In this document: one piece after another, positions 51,017-59,527 of the stretch
Numbering within the stretch: position 1 is the first letter of the stretch
Layout: each line of letters opens with the position of its first letter
Assembly: GCF_009696275.1 (NCBI RefSeq)
Contig: NZ_VUMI01000002.1
Span: forward strand, 124,001-188,000
Source of the DNA: Eisenbergiella porci
GTDB taxonomy: Bacteria > Bacillota > Clostridia > Lachnospirales > Lachnospiraceae
Reading direction: 5' to 3'
Length of the DNA: 64,000 nt
The notes under the pieces: generated by a model
Told to the model about the DNA's origin: nothing
Database searches by the model: none
Seen by the model: only the letters and a program-made list of their open reading frames with translations
Made by a program: the position numbers and the translations under genes

Positions 51017-53434
51017 ATGGAAGAAAATACAAAAGCAGGAAATATGAATTTGGATGAAATTATAACAGATTATGCATCCTCAGAAGAACAGAATGGAAAT
51101 TCCACAAGAGTCCTTCAGGTACCCACAGTAGCGCTGCGTGGTATGACAGTGCTTCCGGGCTTGGTGATTCATTTTGACTTAAGCCGCACAAAATCCATTT
51201 TGGCAGTGGAACAGGCTATGATGAGCGATCAGAGGATTTTCCTGGTAGGCCAGAAGGATGTGGAAGAGGATGATCCGGATTATACCAAGGTATATCATAT
51301 GGGATGTCTTGCCCAGATCAAACAGGTAACCAGGCTGCCTGAAAATGTGGTGCGCGTGCTTGTAGAAGGGCTTGACCGGGCAATTTTGCGTGGTTTTTCG
51401 GATGAAGAGAAAAATTATCTGGTAGGGGAGATCGAAATTGTGGAATCCCCTCTCCGTCTGGAAGGCGTTGCCGAGGGCAGCACCATCGAAGAAGAAGCCA
51501 TGATGCGCAATCTTCGTGAGCTGTTCATGGAGTTCTGTTCCTTCTTCCCGAGAATCGGTAAGACTATGCTGAAGCATTTTGACGGCACCTTCAGCCTGGG
51601 TGTGCTGATGGATGAACTGATCGAAAGCATGCCTGTTACCTTTGACAAAAAGCAGGCGGTTTTAGAGGCTGTCGATCTGGGAACCCGTTATCAGGTGCTT
51701 GCGAAAATCCTCTATGAGGAAATCGAGGTTGCCAAAATCAGGACGGAGCTTACGGAACAGGTCAAGGGCCGGATGGAGAAAAACCAGAAGGAATATATGC
51801 TTCGTGAGCAGATGAACTATATCCGTGAAGAGTTGGGTGAAGATAATGTAATGTCCGATGCGGAGCAGTTCCAGCAGGAGCTGAACAAGCTGAAGGCGGG
51901 CCGGGAGGTCAAGGAAAAAATACAGAAGGAAATCAACCGTTTCAGGAGCCTGGGACAGGGAAGCGCCGAATCCTCCGTGGAAAGAGGATATCTGGAAACC
52001 CTTCTGGAGCTGCCCTGGGATAAGGTTTCCAAAGATAATACGGATATTAAGCGGGCAGAACAGATTCTGGAGCGTGATCATTACGGTCTGGAGCAGGTAA
52101 AGGAGAGAATCCTGGAATTCCTGGCGGTCAGAAGCCTGACAAAGCGGGGAGACAGCCCGATTATCTGTCTGGTGGGACCTCCGGGAACAGGCAAGACCTC
52201 CATTGCAAGAAGCGTGGCGGAATCCCTGAATAAAAAGTACGTCCGCATCTGCCTGGGCGGCGTCAGGGATGAGGCGGAAATCAGAGGACATCGCCGTACC
52301 TATGTGGGCGCCATGCCCGGACGCATTGTCACCGGACTGAAGCAGGCCGGGGTGAAAAATCCGCTGATGCTTCTGGACGAGATTGATAAGGTAAGCAGTG
52401 ATTACAGGGGTGATACCTCCTCTGCGCTGCTGGAGGTGCTGGACAGTGAACAGAACAACCATTTCAGGGATCACTATGTGGAAATCCCGGTGGATTTGTC
52501 CGAGGTGCTGTTCATAGCCACCGCCAATTCCACGGCGGAAATACCCAGGCCTTTGCTGGACCGCATGGAAATCATTGAAGTGACAAGCTATACGGCCAAT
52601 GAAAAGTTCCACATCGCCAGGGAGCATCTGATCGCAAAGCAGCTGGAAAAGAGCGGCCTGGATGCAAAGAAGCTGACTATCAGCGACGGGGCGCTGCGGG
52701 AAATCATACTTTCCTATACAAGCGAGGCAGGTGTCCGCGAGTTGGAGCGAAAGATCGGGGAAATATGCCGGAAGGCGGCAAGACAGCTGCTGGAGCAGAA
52801 AAAGCCGGCGGTTCATGTTACCGGAAGGAATCTGGAGCAGTATCTGGGCAAACGTAAAATTGCCAGGGATAAGGCCAATGATAAGGACGATATCGGTATT
52901 GTGCGCGGACTGGCCTGGACGAGCGTAGGCGGCGTTACCATGCAGGTTGAAGTGAACATGATGCCCGGAAAAGGGGAAATCAGGCTTACGGGACAGCTGG
53001 GAGATGTGATGAAGGAATCCGCGCTTACGGGCATGAGCTACATCCGGTCCGTCAGCGATGAATACAGCCTGCCGGAGGATACCTTTACCGCCTATGATTT
53101 CCATATCCATATCCCGGAGGGAGCAGTGCCAAAAGACGGGCCTTCCGCAGGCATTACCATGGCGACGGCAATGCTGTCCGCCATTACCAGGACTCCTGTC
53201 AGGGCAAATGTGGCCATGACGGGTGAGATCACCTTAAGAGGCCGTGTGCTTGCTATCGGCGGCCTGAAGGAAAAGCTGCTGGCAGCCAAGACTGCGGGAA
53301 TGAAGACAGTGCTTGTTCCCAAAGAAAACGAAAAGGACGTGGAGGAAATCTCCAAGGAAATCAAGAGCGGCCTGGATATCATTCTGGTGGAAAAAATGGA
53401 AGAGGTAATCCGGCACGCGTTTGCAGAAAAATAA
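51017..53434 (+). CDS. lon: ATP-dependent protease Lon
   Basis: 805 residues: N-terminal substrate domain (about 35-230, starting TVALRGMTVLPGLVIHFD), coiled-coil (250-330), AAA+ module with Walker A VGPPGTGKTS and Walker B LMLLDEIDK, and the protease domain from about 615. The Ser-Lys dyad is visible as Ser in PKDGPSAGITMA and Lys in GGLKEKLLAAKTAG. It degrades misfolded and regulatory proteins in the cytosol. ATG 51017 has AGGGAT upstream. The next gene, engB, begins 74 bp after the stop, as in many Firmicutes. Confidence 0.97.
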   Translation: MEENTKAGNMNLDEIITDYASSEEQNGNSTRVLQVPTVALRGMTVLPGLVIHFDLSRTKSILAVEQAMMSDQRIFLVGQKDVEEDDPDYTKVYHMGCLAQIKQVTRLPENVVRVLVEGLDRAILRGFSDEEKNYLVGEIEIVESPLRLEGVAEGSTIEEEAMMRNLRELFMEFCSFFPRIGKTMLKHFDGTFSLGVLMDELIESMPVTFDKKQAVLEAVDLGTRYQVLAKILYEEIEVAKIRTELTEQVKGRMEKNQKEYMLREQMNYIREELGEDNVMSDAEQFQQELNKLKAGREVKEKIQKEINRFRSLGQGSAESSVERGYLETLLELPWDKVSKDNTDIKRAEQILERDHYGLEQVKERILEFLAVRSLTKRGDSPIICLVGPPGTGKTSIARSVAESLNKKYVRICLGGVRDEAEIRGHRRTYVGAMPGRIVTGLKQAGVKNPLMLLDEIDKVSSDYRGDTSSALLEVLDSEQNNHFRDHYVEIPVDLSEVLFIATANSTAEIPRPLLDRMEIIEVTSYTANEKFHIAREHLIAKQLEKSGLDAKKLTISDGALREIILSYTSEAGVRELERKIGEICRKAARQLLEQKKPAVHVTGRNLEQYLGKRKIARDKANDKDDIGIVRGLAWTSVGGVTMQVEVNMMPGKGEIRLTGQLGDVMKESALTGMSYIRSVSDEYSLPEDTFTAYDFHIHIPEGAVPKDGPSAGITMATAMLSAITRTPVRANVAMTGEITLRGRVLAIGGLKEKLLAAKTAGMKTVLVPKENEKDVEEISKEIKSGLDIILVEKMEEVIRHAFAEK

Positions 53435-53508
53435 AAAGCGGCCGGACAGGAACGGCAGCCTGCCCATGGTCAGGCTGCCGTAAAAAGGGCAGGCAGAAAG
53501 GAACCAAT

Positions 53509-54114
53509 ATGATAATTAAAAATGTAAACCTGGAAACCGTATGCGGCATAACAAGTACGCTGCCTGACAACACACTTCCGGAAATCGCTTTTGCAGGAAA
53601 GAGTAATGTGGGAAAATCCTCCCTCATCAATGCGGTTATGAACAGAAAGTCCCTTGCAAGGACCTCCGCCCAGCCGGGAAAGACACAGACCATTAATTTT
53701 TATAATATCAACGATGCCTTCTATCTGGTGGATCTGCCGGGTTACGGCTATGCGAAGGCCAATGAGGCGGTGAAGGCCCAGTGGGGAAAAATGATTGAGA
53801 GATACCTGCGCAGCTCGAAAAAGCTGAAGGCGGTATTCCTGCTGATCGATATCCGCCATGAACCCTCCGCCAATGATAAGCAGATGTATCAGTGGATTCT
53901 GTATCAGGGATATCATCCGATTATTATTGCCACAAAAATGGATAAACTGAACAGAAGCCAGATTCCGAAGGCTGTAAAAACGGTGAAGCAGGGCTTGGAA
54001 GCGGAAAAGGATGCGGTGGTCATTCCATTTTCCGCCCAGACCAAGCAGGGACGGGAAGAAATCTATGATTTGATTGACAATCTGCTTACAGGGGAGGGAG
54101 CGCAGGCGGATTAA
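53509..54114 (+). CDS. engB: Ribosome biogenesis GTPase EngB (YsxC/YihA)
   Basis: 201-residue TRAFAC GTPase needed for assembly of the large ribosomal subunit. The G motifs are clear: G1 FAGKSNVGKSSLINA, G2 region with ARTSAQPGKTQTINFY, G3 VDLPGYGYAKA, G4 ATKMDKL and G5 PFSAQTKQGREE. Its length and the lysine-rich switch region match the family. AAAGGAACC precedes ATG 53509. The order lon-engB is widely conserved. The YtvI-like gene begins 34 bp downstream, so cotranscription is likely. Confidence 0.97.
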   Translation: MIIKNVNLETVCGITSTLPDNTLPEIAFAGKSNVGKSSLINAVMNRKSLARTSAQPGKTQTINFYNINDAFYLVDLPGYGYAKANEAVKAQWGKMIERYLRSSKKLKAVFLLIDIRHEPSANDKQMYQWILYQGYHPIIIATKMDKLNRSQIPKAVKTVKQGLEAEKDAVVIPFSAQTKQGREEIYDLIDNLLTGEGAQAD

Positions 54115-54148
54115 CCCGAAGCAGACTGGAAAGGCAGGTGTACGGGAT

Positions 54149-55297
54149 ATGCAGCAATCCGGTTCAACGAAGTATATTAAGGCGGTGCTGAATTTGCTTA
54201 CGGCGGTGGTTCTTTTGCTGCTGGTGATTTTTGTACTGCCCAGGCTGTTGGGATTTTTCATGCCTTTTGTAGTGGGCTGGATTATTGCCATGATAGCCAA
54301 CCCTCTGGTGCGTTTCTTTGAACAGAAAATTAAAATCAGGAGGAAGGCAGGCTCCGCCATCGTCATTGTGGCGGTGCTGGCGCTGGTCATCGGCCTGGGC
54401 TATCTGATTATCGCCAAGCTGGTGTCCGAGGGCGCCGGATTTGTATCCGAACTGCCATCCATCTGGAATAACCTGGAACGGGACATGAATCAGGTGGGGG
54501 ATAACCTCACGGATCTCTACGCCCGTTTTCCGCTGGATTTCCGGGATAAAATAACCACGGTGATTGACAGGCTGGGCCAGTATATCGGAGAGGCCGTCAA
54601 TGGGCTAAGCGCGCCTACGGTAACTGCAGTGGGGAATTTTGCAAAAAATATTCCCTCGATTATCGTCAGTACGATTATGTGTCTTCTGTCCGCTTATTTT
54701 TTCGTGGCGGAAAAGGATAACATCGGCAGGTTTATGAAAAAGAATCTGCCGGAAAGCTTCCGCAGAAAGTGGAATATCCTGTCCTCCAGCCTTACAGGGG
54801 CATTGGGGGGATATTTTAAGGCACAGTTTAAAATTGAGATATGGATCTATCTTGTGCTGATGGTGGGGCTATGGATTTTAAAGGTGAAATATTCTCTGCT
54901 CATTGCGCTTTTAATCGCATTTCTTGATTTTTTCCCAATATTTGGGACCGGCGCGGTTCTCTGGCCCTGGGCTTTGATTGAACTGCTGGCCGGGGATTAC
55001 CGCATGGCGCTGAGCCTGATGATAATCTGGGGAGTTGCCCAGCTGCTTCGTCAGATTATACAGCCCAAGATCGTGGGGGATTCCATCGGAGTACCTCCTG
55101 TACCAACGTTGTTTCTTCTCTTTATCGGCTATAAGATTGGAAGCGTGTTGGGGATGATCCTGGCGGTGCCCGTAGGAATTGTTGTGCTGAATATGTATGA
55201 AGCGGGCCTGTTTGAAACGACACAGAACAGCATACGGATTTTAATAAACGGTTTTAACCGGTTCAGAAGGCTGAATAAGGAGGACCTGGAAGAATAA
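54149..55297 (+). CDS. AI-2E-family transporter, sporulation protein YtvI-like
   Basis: 382 residues with seven or eight membrane helices, an extended central soluble segment with WNNLERDMNQVGDNL, and the AI-2E family end block PKIVGDSIGVPPVPTLF followed by GYKIGSVLGMILAVPVG. The clostridial copies are annotated sporulation integral membrane protein YtvI; the AI-2 transport name comes from distant relatives and should not be taken as its function. The start at 54149 (MQQSGSTKY) is preferred over upstream codons overlapping engB. Its stop overlaps the next start by one base (TAATG). Sporulation role is inferred from family naming. Confidence 0.88.
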   Translation: MQQSGSTKYIKAVLNLLTAVVLLLLVIFVLPRLLGFFMPFVVGWIIAMIANPLVRFFEQKIKIRRKAGSAIVIVAVLALVIGLGYLIIAKLVSEGAGFVSELPSIWNNLERDMNQVGDNLTDLYARFPLDFRDKITTVIDRLGQYIGEAVNGLSAPTVTAVGNFAKNIPSIIVSTIMCLLSAYFFVAEKDNIGRFMKKNLPESFRRKWNILSSSLTGALGGYFKAQFKIEIWIYLVLMVGLWILKVKYSLLIALLIAFLDFFPIFGTGAVLWPWALIELLAGDYRMALSLMIIWGVAQLLRQIIQPKIVGDSIGVPPVPTLFLLFIGYKIGSVLGMILAVPVGIVVLNMYEAGLFETTQNSIRILINGFNRFRRLNKEDLEE

Positions 55298-56286
55298 TGA
55301 AGAAGGTAGCGGTTTTTAATTTAAGGGAATTTGATGAAGCGGAATGGTTTGAAAAATATGCCGGGGATCTGGGGCTGGAGCTTTCCACGTGCCCGGATGC
55401 GCCGGATATGGAAAATATCGCATCCGTTACGGAGGGCTGTGAATGCGCCGATATCATTACCTCCCAGATTACCAGGGAGCTGATGGCGGAGTTTGCCAGG
55501 AACGGCATCCGTTACATCACCACAAGGACCATAGGCTATGATCATGTGGATCTGGAGGCTGCCAGGGAATTCGGTATCCATGTGGGCAATGCGCCCTATG
55601 GGCCGAATGGGGTGGCGGATTATACAGTGATGCTGATTCTCATGAGCATCCGCAAAATGAAACGTATCCTGGAGAGGACCAATATTCAGGATTATACGCT
55701 GGAAGGAATCCAGGGCAGGGAGCTGAAGGATCTTACGGTGGGTGTAATTGGGACGGGACGCATCGGACGTACCGTTATCAGTAACCTGAGCGGCTTTGGC
55801 TGCCGTATCCTGGCCTATGATCTGTATGAAAACGAGGAAGTGAAGCGTTACGGGCAGTATGTTTCCCTGGAGGAGCTGTGGAAGGAAGCGGATGTAATCA
55901 CCATGCATACGCCTCTGACCGAGGAAAACTTCCATTTGGTGAATGAAAAAACGCTGTCACAGATGAAGGACGGCGTTGTGATCGTCAACACGGCCAGAGG
56001 CGCGCTCATCGATTCCGAGGCTCTGATTGCGGGAATCGAAAACGGAAAAATAGGCGCGGCCGCCCTGGATGTGGTGGAGAATGAGTTCGGACTGTATTAT
56101 TACGACCATAAGTCAGATGTGCTTTCCAACCGGGAGCTTGCTGTCCTGCGGGGCTTTCCCAATGTGACGGTTTCCCATCATATGGCGTTTTATACGGATA
56201 ACTATACAAAAACGGTGGTAAGGGATTCCCTTTCCAGCTGTAAGCTGTTCATGGAAGGAAAAAAGAATCCCTGGGAGGTTTGTTGA
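55297..56286 (+). CDS. D-isomer 2-hydroxyacid dehydrogenase (D-lactate dehydrogenase type)
   Basis: 329 residues of the NAD-dependent D-2-hydroxyacid family. The Rossmann loop is VGVIGTGRIGRTVI, the signature segments HTPLTEENFHLVNEK and VIVNTARGALIDSE follow, and the catalytic triad fits Arg in NTARGALID, Glu in ALDVVENE and His in TVSHHMAFYT. The early block TTRTIGYDHVDLEAAREFGI resembles D-lactate and related dehydrogenases. It probably reduces pyruvate or a branched 2-keto acid to regenerate NAD. The start overlaps the previous stop, and truA follows with no gap, so this is a tight operon. Confidence 0.93.
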   Translation: MKKVAVFNLREFDEAEWFEKYAGDLGLELSTCPDAPDMENIASVTEGCECADIITSQITRELMAEFARNGIRYITTRTIGYDHVDLEAAREFGIHVGNAPYGPNGVADYTVMLILMSIRKMKRILERTNIQDYTLEGIQGRELKDLTVGVIGTGRIGRTVISNLSGFGCRILAYDLYENEEVKRYGQYVSLEELWKEADVITMHTPLTEENFHLVNEKTLSQMKDGVVIVNTARGALIDSEALIAGIENGKIGAAALDVVENEFGLYYYDHKSDVLSNRELAVLRGFPNVTVSHHMAFYTDNYTKTVVRDSLSSCKLFMEGKKNPWEVC

Positions 56287-57087
56287 TTGCGTAATTTCAA
56301 AATAGTTCTTCAATATGAGGGCACAAGATATAAGGGCTGGCAGAAGCAGGGCGGAACGAATCCAGGCCGCAGGGAGGATGCGGAGTCTTCCGACAGCAGT
56401 TTCCTGGAAACAAATGCGAAGGAATACACCATCCAGGGAAAGCTTGAACGCCTGCTGTCCCGCATTGCTGGGGAACCGGTGGAAATCCATGGCTCCGGCC
56501 GCACGGATGCGGGCGTCCATGCTTACGGTCAGGTCGCCAGCTTCCATATGGATACGAAGCTGACTGCGGAGGCCCTGATGGAGAAGATTAACAGCTATCT
56601 TCCTGAGGATATTGCCGTGATTTCCATAGAAGAGGTGCCTGACCGCTTCCATGCCAGGCTGGGCGCGAAGGGAAAAACCTATCGCTACCGGGTGTTAAAC
56701 AGCAGCGTGCCACATATATTTGAAAGAAGGTATGTCTGGCAGGTCCCGGAAAAGCTGGATGTGCAGGCCATGTGCAAAGCGGCCTCATACCTGGAGGGCA
56801 CTCACGATTTTAAGGCGTTTACTTCCACAAAGAAGGGGAAAAAATCTACGGTGCGCACCATCGAAGCTATTGAAATTGTCCGGTGCGGGGATGAAATCCA
56901 TTTTACCTTCCGGGGAAACGGGTTTTTATTCCACATGGTGCGTATCCTGATGGGGACTCTGATTGAAACAGGTAAGAAGAACCGCAGGCCTGAAGAGATG
57001 CCGGCTATTCTGGAAAGCGGCCTCCGGGAAAATGCGGGGCCGCTGGCTCCTGCCTGCGGACTGGCGCTGATGGAAGTAAGCTATTGA
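56287..57087 (+). CDS. truA: tRNA pseudouridine synthase A with N-terminal insertion
   Basis: TruA makes pseudouridine at positions 38-40 of tRNA anticodon arms. The 266-residue product has the catalytic Asp in GSGRTDAGVHAYGQ, the RYRVLN segment with Tyr and the GNGFLFHMVRILMGTL block. Between GWQKQ and TIQGKL, which are nearly adjacent in homologues, there are about 25 extra polar residues (including GRREDAESSDSSFLE). The start is TTG 56287, directly after the preceding stop, with GGGAGG 8 bp upstream; no ATG is available near the conserved N-terminus. Confidence 0.95.
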   Translation: MRNFKIVLQYEGTRYKGWQKQGGTNPGRREDAESSDSSFLETNAKEYTIQGKLERLLSRIAGEPVEIHGSGRTDAGVHAYGQVASFHMDTKLTAEALMEKINSYLPEDIAVISIEEVPDRFHARLGAKGKTYRYRVLNSSVPHIFERRYVWQVPEKLDVQAMCKAASYLEGTHDFKAFTSTKKGKKSTVRTIEAIEIVRCGDEIHFTFRGNGFLFHMVRILMGTLIETGKKNRRPEEMPAILESGLRENAGPLAPACGLALMEVSY

Positions 57088-57130
57088 TCCGGTGTCTGGC
57101 GGGAGCGCACCGGGGCAGAGAGGATATCAT

Positions 57131-57607
57131 TTGCAGAAACAAAAACGGGAAAACATCCGCAGGGCTGTTTTTTTGATTTATCTGATGCTTACTATCAGGC
57201 TTATTATTTTTAAATACCCTTTCGCTGATCTGAAGGAGATTATGGATACCTGGCAGAGCGGCGTAATTCTGCGGGGGCTGGAGACTGCTAATTTCAGGCT
57301 GTTTAAGACGGTGCGGATGTATATTGTGTACAGGGACCGGCTGAACAGTTTTGAGAACCTGTTTGGGAATGTGGCAATTTTTATTCCCTTCGGGGCGCTT
57401 CTGCCCTGGGTGGATTCCCGCTTTGCAGCCTGGTGGAAGGTGCTTGTTAATGCGTTTTTGTTTGTGGCGGGAATTGAGGTGTTCCAGCTGTTTTCCTCCT
57501 TTGGCGCTTTTGATGTGGACGATCTTCTGTTAAACTGCTTTGGCGCCATGCTTGGCTACTGGGGCTGGCTGGTTTTTGGAAGAAGGCTTGACAGGGGAAG
57601 AGGCTGA
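57131..57607 (+). CDS. VanZ-like membrane protein
   Basis: 158 residues with a basic start and four hydrophobic segments. The VanZ-like core is visible: NLFGNVAIFIPFGALLPW and, near the end, EVFQLFSSFGAFDVDDLLLNCFGAMLGY, where the FD-x-DD-x-x-x-N spacing is diagnostic. VanZ proteins are linked to low-level teicoplanin resistance, but most members have no known role. The start is TTG 57131, chosen since GAGAGG lies 8 bp upstream; an open frame begins at 57092 without a site. It follows truA by 43 bp, likely in the same transcript, and a composite repeat begins 21 bp after its stop. Confidence 0.88.
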   Translation: MQKQKRENIRRAVFLIYLMLTIRLIIFKYPFADLKEIMDTWQSGVILRGLETANFRLFKTVRMYIVYRDRLNSFENLFGNVAIFIPFGALLPWVDSRFAAWWKVLVNAFLFVAGIEVFQLFSSFGAFDVDDLLLNCFGAMLGYWGWLVFGRRLDRGRG

Positions 57608-57628
57608 GAGTAAGTTAAAGGTAGAATA

Positions 57629-57765
57629 GTAACAGTTCAGGCAGGTCTGCGCATTTGCTGCGCAGATCGTGAGAAAATGTGGTGGCAGCAGGCATCCGAC
57701 CGTCGCCGAAGGCGATTTTTAATGGGCGTATGCGGTAACAGTTTGGCCGAAGACTGTACTGTTAC
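57629..57765 (+). repeat. Composite repeat element, copy 3 (137 nt)
   Basis: Starts GTAACAGTTCAGGCAGG, contains TCTGCGCA/TGCGCAGA and TCGCCGAAGGCGA hairpins and TTTTTAATGGGCG, and ends with GTAACAGTTTGG...ACTGTTAC (57735-57765). Same length and order as copy 1; most differences lie in loops or are paired changes. Confidence 0.88.
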
Positions 57766-57842
57766 GTAGAATATGCTGTGACTTTAGCCGTACAGGCCCT
57801 GGCCGCAGAAGCGGAGGAACCGCAGAGGGGAGCTTGAATTAA

Positions 57843-58448
57843 ATGAAAGATTTTATGCAGGAGCTGAAGCTTAATTTTATTTTAACCGCGCTGTTCTGTA
57901 TTGTATGCGGAGTGGTATTGTTCGTATGGCCGGATGTGTCGGCCAGAATCGTGTGTATGGTGCTGGGAGCCATTCTGGTACTGATGGGAGCGGTCTATCT
58001 GGTAAGCTTCTTTTCTTCCCCTGCGGGATCGTTCATGAAGCAGATCCACCTGCTGCTCACGATTTGTTTCGTGGCCATCGGCGTATGGATTCTGCTGAAG
58101 CCGGAATTCGTAATCAGGCTGATTCCGGTGATTGTGGGGATTATCATTATTCTCCACGGCATTTACGATTTGCAGCAGGCGGTTTACCTGTGCAGGGCGA
58201 AGTACAGCTTCTGGTGGCTGGCCCTGCTGTTTGCAGTGCTGACCGTAGCTTTTGGGGGCGTCCTGATCTGGAATCCTTTTGAGGCGATGAACATTGCCGT
58301 TAAATTTATCGGTGTTTTCCTGGTATTTGACGGTGTTTCCGATCTGTGGATTTTCTCCAGGGCGCGGCGTGTGACGAAGATTATCCGGGACGCGGTGGAA
58401 AACGGAATGGACGGCAGCCTGTATGGGGATGATGACATTATCGACTGA
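57843..58448 (+). CDS. HdeD/DUF308-type membrane protein
   Basis: 201 residues with six hydrophobic helices in three hairpin pairs, the DUF308/HdeD layout. Repeated short motifs such as LVLMGAVYLVSFF, IIILHGIYDLQQAV and LVFDGVSDLWIFS mark the three repeats (G-x-x-(D/Y)-L at equivalent places). HdeD of E. coli is tied to acid resistance, but the role of clostridial members is unknown. An acidic tail ends the protein (GDDDIID). GGGGAG precedes ATG 57843 by about 11 bp. It appears monocistronic, starting 78 bp after the composite repeat. Confidence 0.85.
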   Translation: MKDFMQELKLNFILTALFCIVCGVVLFVWPDVSARIVCMVLGAILVLMGAVYLVSFFSSPAGSFMKQIHLLLTICFVAIGVWILLKPEFVIRLIPVIVGIIIILHGIYDLQQAVYLCRAKYSFWWLALLFAVLTVAFGGVLIWNPFEAMNIAVKFIGVFLVFDGVSDLWIFSRARRVTKIIRDAVENGMDGSLYGDDDIID

Positions 58449-58576
58449 GGGAAGCTGATATGTTTATCCTGAGCTGTGCGGTGCTTTAGCAGTACAATTG
58501 CGGATATAAAGCGGTATGGCTGGCTTTAATCGCAATGCACTGAATATGTTACAATTCCATAAAAAGGAGGAGCGGT

Positions 58577-59446
58577 ATGGGGTATTTTGAACTGGACAAT
58601 GGGGAAATTACGGCCCGGATAGCATCGTTTGGGGCGGAGCTTCAGTCACTGAAGGATGCCGGCAGGGAATATATGTGGAGCGGCGATCCGGCATACTGGA
58701 AGAGAGTGTCTCCGGTGCTTTTTCCATTGGTAGGAAATTATAAGAATAAAAAAACCAGCTTCGGCGGACAGGAATATGTCATGTCACAGCATGGCTTTGC
58801 AAGGGATCGGGAGTTTACGCGGATATCCGGTACGGATACGGAAATCTGGCTGGCGCTGGATTCGGATGAGGAGACAAGGAAAAGTTATCCCTTTGATTTC
58901 CGGCTGGAGCTGGGATATCGTCTGAAGGACAGAACCCTGGAAGTGCTCTGGCGGGTGAAAAATACGGACAGCAGGAAAATCTGGTTTTCCATCGGAGGGC
59001 ATCCGGCCTTTGCCTGCCCTTTGAATGAAGAGGGAAATAAAGACGGCTATGCCCTGCAGTTTGATACGGCAGGACCGGTAGAAACAAGGATTATCGGACC
59101 GGACGGCCTGGCGACGGATGAGCATGAGGAATATCTTCTGGATGACGGAAGGCTTCCGGTAAAGGAAGCGCTTTTCGACAGGGATGCGCTGGTGCTTGAG
59201 GGCGGACAGGCCCATTCTCTGGGACTGGTGGATCCTAAGGGAAATACTTTTGTGACGGTCCGGTTTGACGCGCCTCTTTTCGGCATCTGGTCGCCGCCGG
59301 GGAAAAATGCGCCTTTTATCTGTGTTGAGCCCTGGTATGGAAGATGCGATCACAGGGATTTCAACGGCACGCTGGAGGAACGGGAATGGAGCAATTCCCT
59401 GGAAGCGGGCGGCGAATTTAACGCTTCCTACAGCATCAGCGTGTAG
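58577..59446 (+). CDS. Aldose 1-epimerase family protein (LacX-like)
   Basis: 289 residues of the galactose-mutarotase superfamily. Typical blocks are ITARIASFGAELQSLKD at the N-terminus, WSGDPAYWKRVSPVLFPLVG, FSIGGHPAFACPL with the general-acid His, and FICVEPWYGRCDH containing the conserved Glu. The arrangement is that of LacX/YihR-like aldose epimerases rather than GalM, and the sugar (possibly a phosphorylated or galactose derivative) is not certain. AAAGGAGGAG lies 6-7 bp before ATG 58577. A hairpin follows, then the MATE gene in the same direction. Confidence 0.92.
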   Translation: MGYFELDNGEITARIASFGAELQSLKDAGREYMWSGDPAYWKRVSPVLFPLVGNYKNKKTSFGGQEYVMSQHGFARDREFTRISGTDTEIWLALDSDEETRKSYPFDFRLELGYRLKDRTLEVLWRVKNTDSRKIWFSIGGHPAFACPLNEEGNKDGYALQFDTAGPVETRIIGPDGLATDEHEEYLLDDGRLPVKEALFDRDALVLEGGQAHSLGLVDPKGNTFVTVRFDAPLFGIWSPPGKNAPFICVEPWYGRCDHRDFNGTLEEREWSNSLEAGGEFNASYSISV

Positions 59447-59474
59447 CATATTTTAAAACTAAAAAAGAAAACGG

Positions 59475-59498
59475 CAGCCCCGCATAATTACGGGGCTG
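59475..59498 (+). terminator. Hairpin after the epimerase gene
   Basis: CAGCCCCG pairs with CGGGGCTG around CATAATTA, preceded by an A-rich stretch. The T-tract downstream is poor, so termination is partial on the plus strand. Confidence 0.6.
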
Positions 59499-59527
59499 TA
59501 ATATTGAAAACAGGGGATTTACATAAA

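Noticed and set aside
54149-55297. Autoinducer-2 exporter as the function of the AI-2E-family protein
   Set aside because: The name comes from distant relatives; the closest clostridial type is the sporulation protein YtvI and nothing around it concerns quorum sensing.
48316-57765. CRISPR or insertion-sequence explanation for the composite repeats
   Set aside because: Copies are kilobases apart, contain no open frame and show no target-site duplications by eye.
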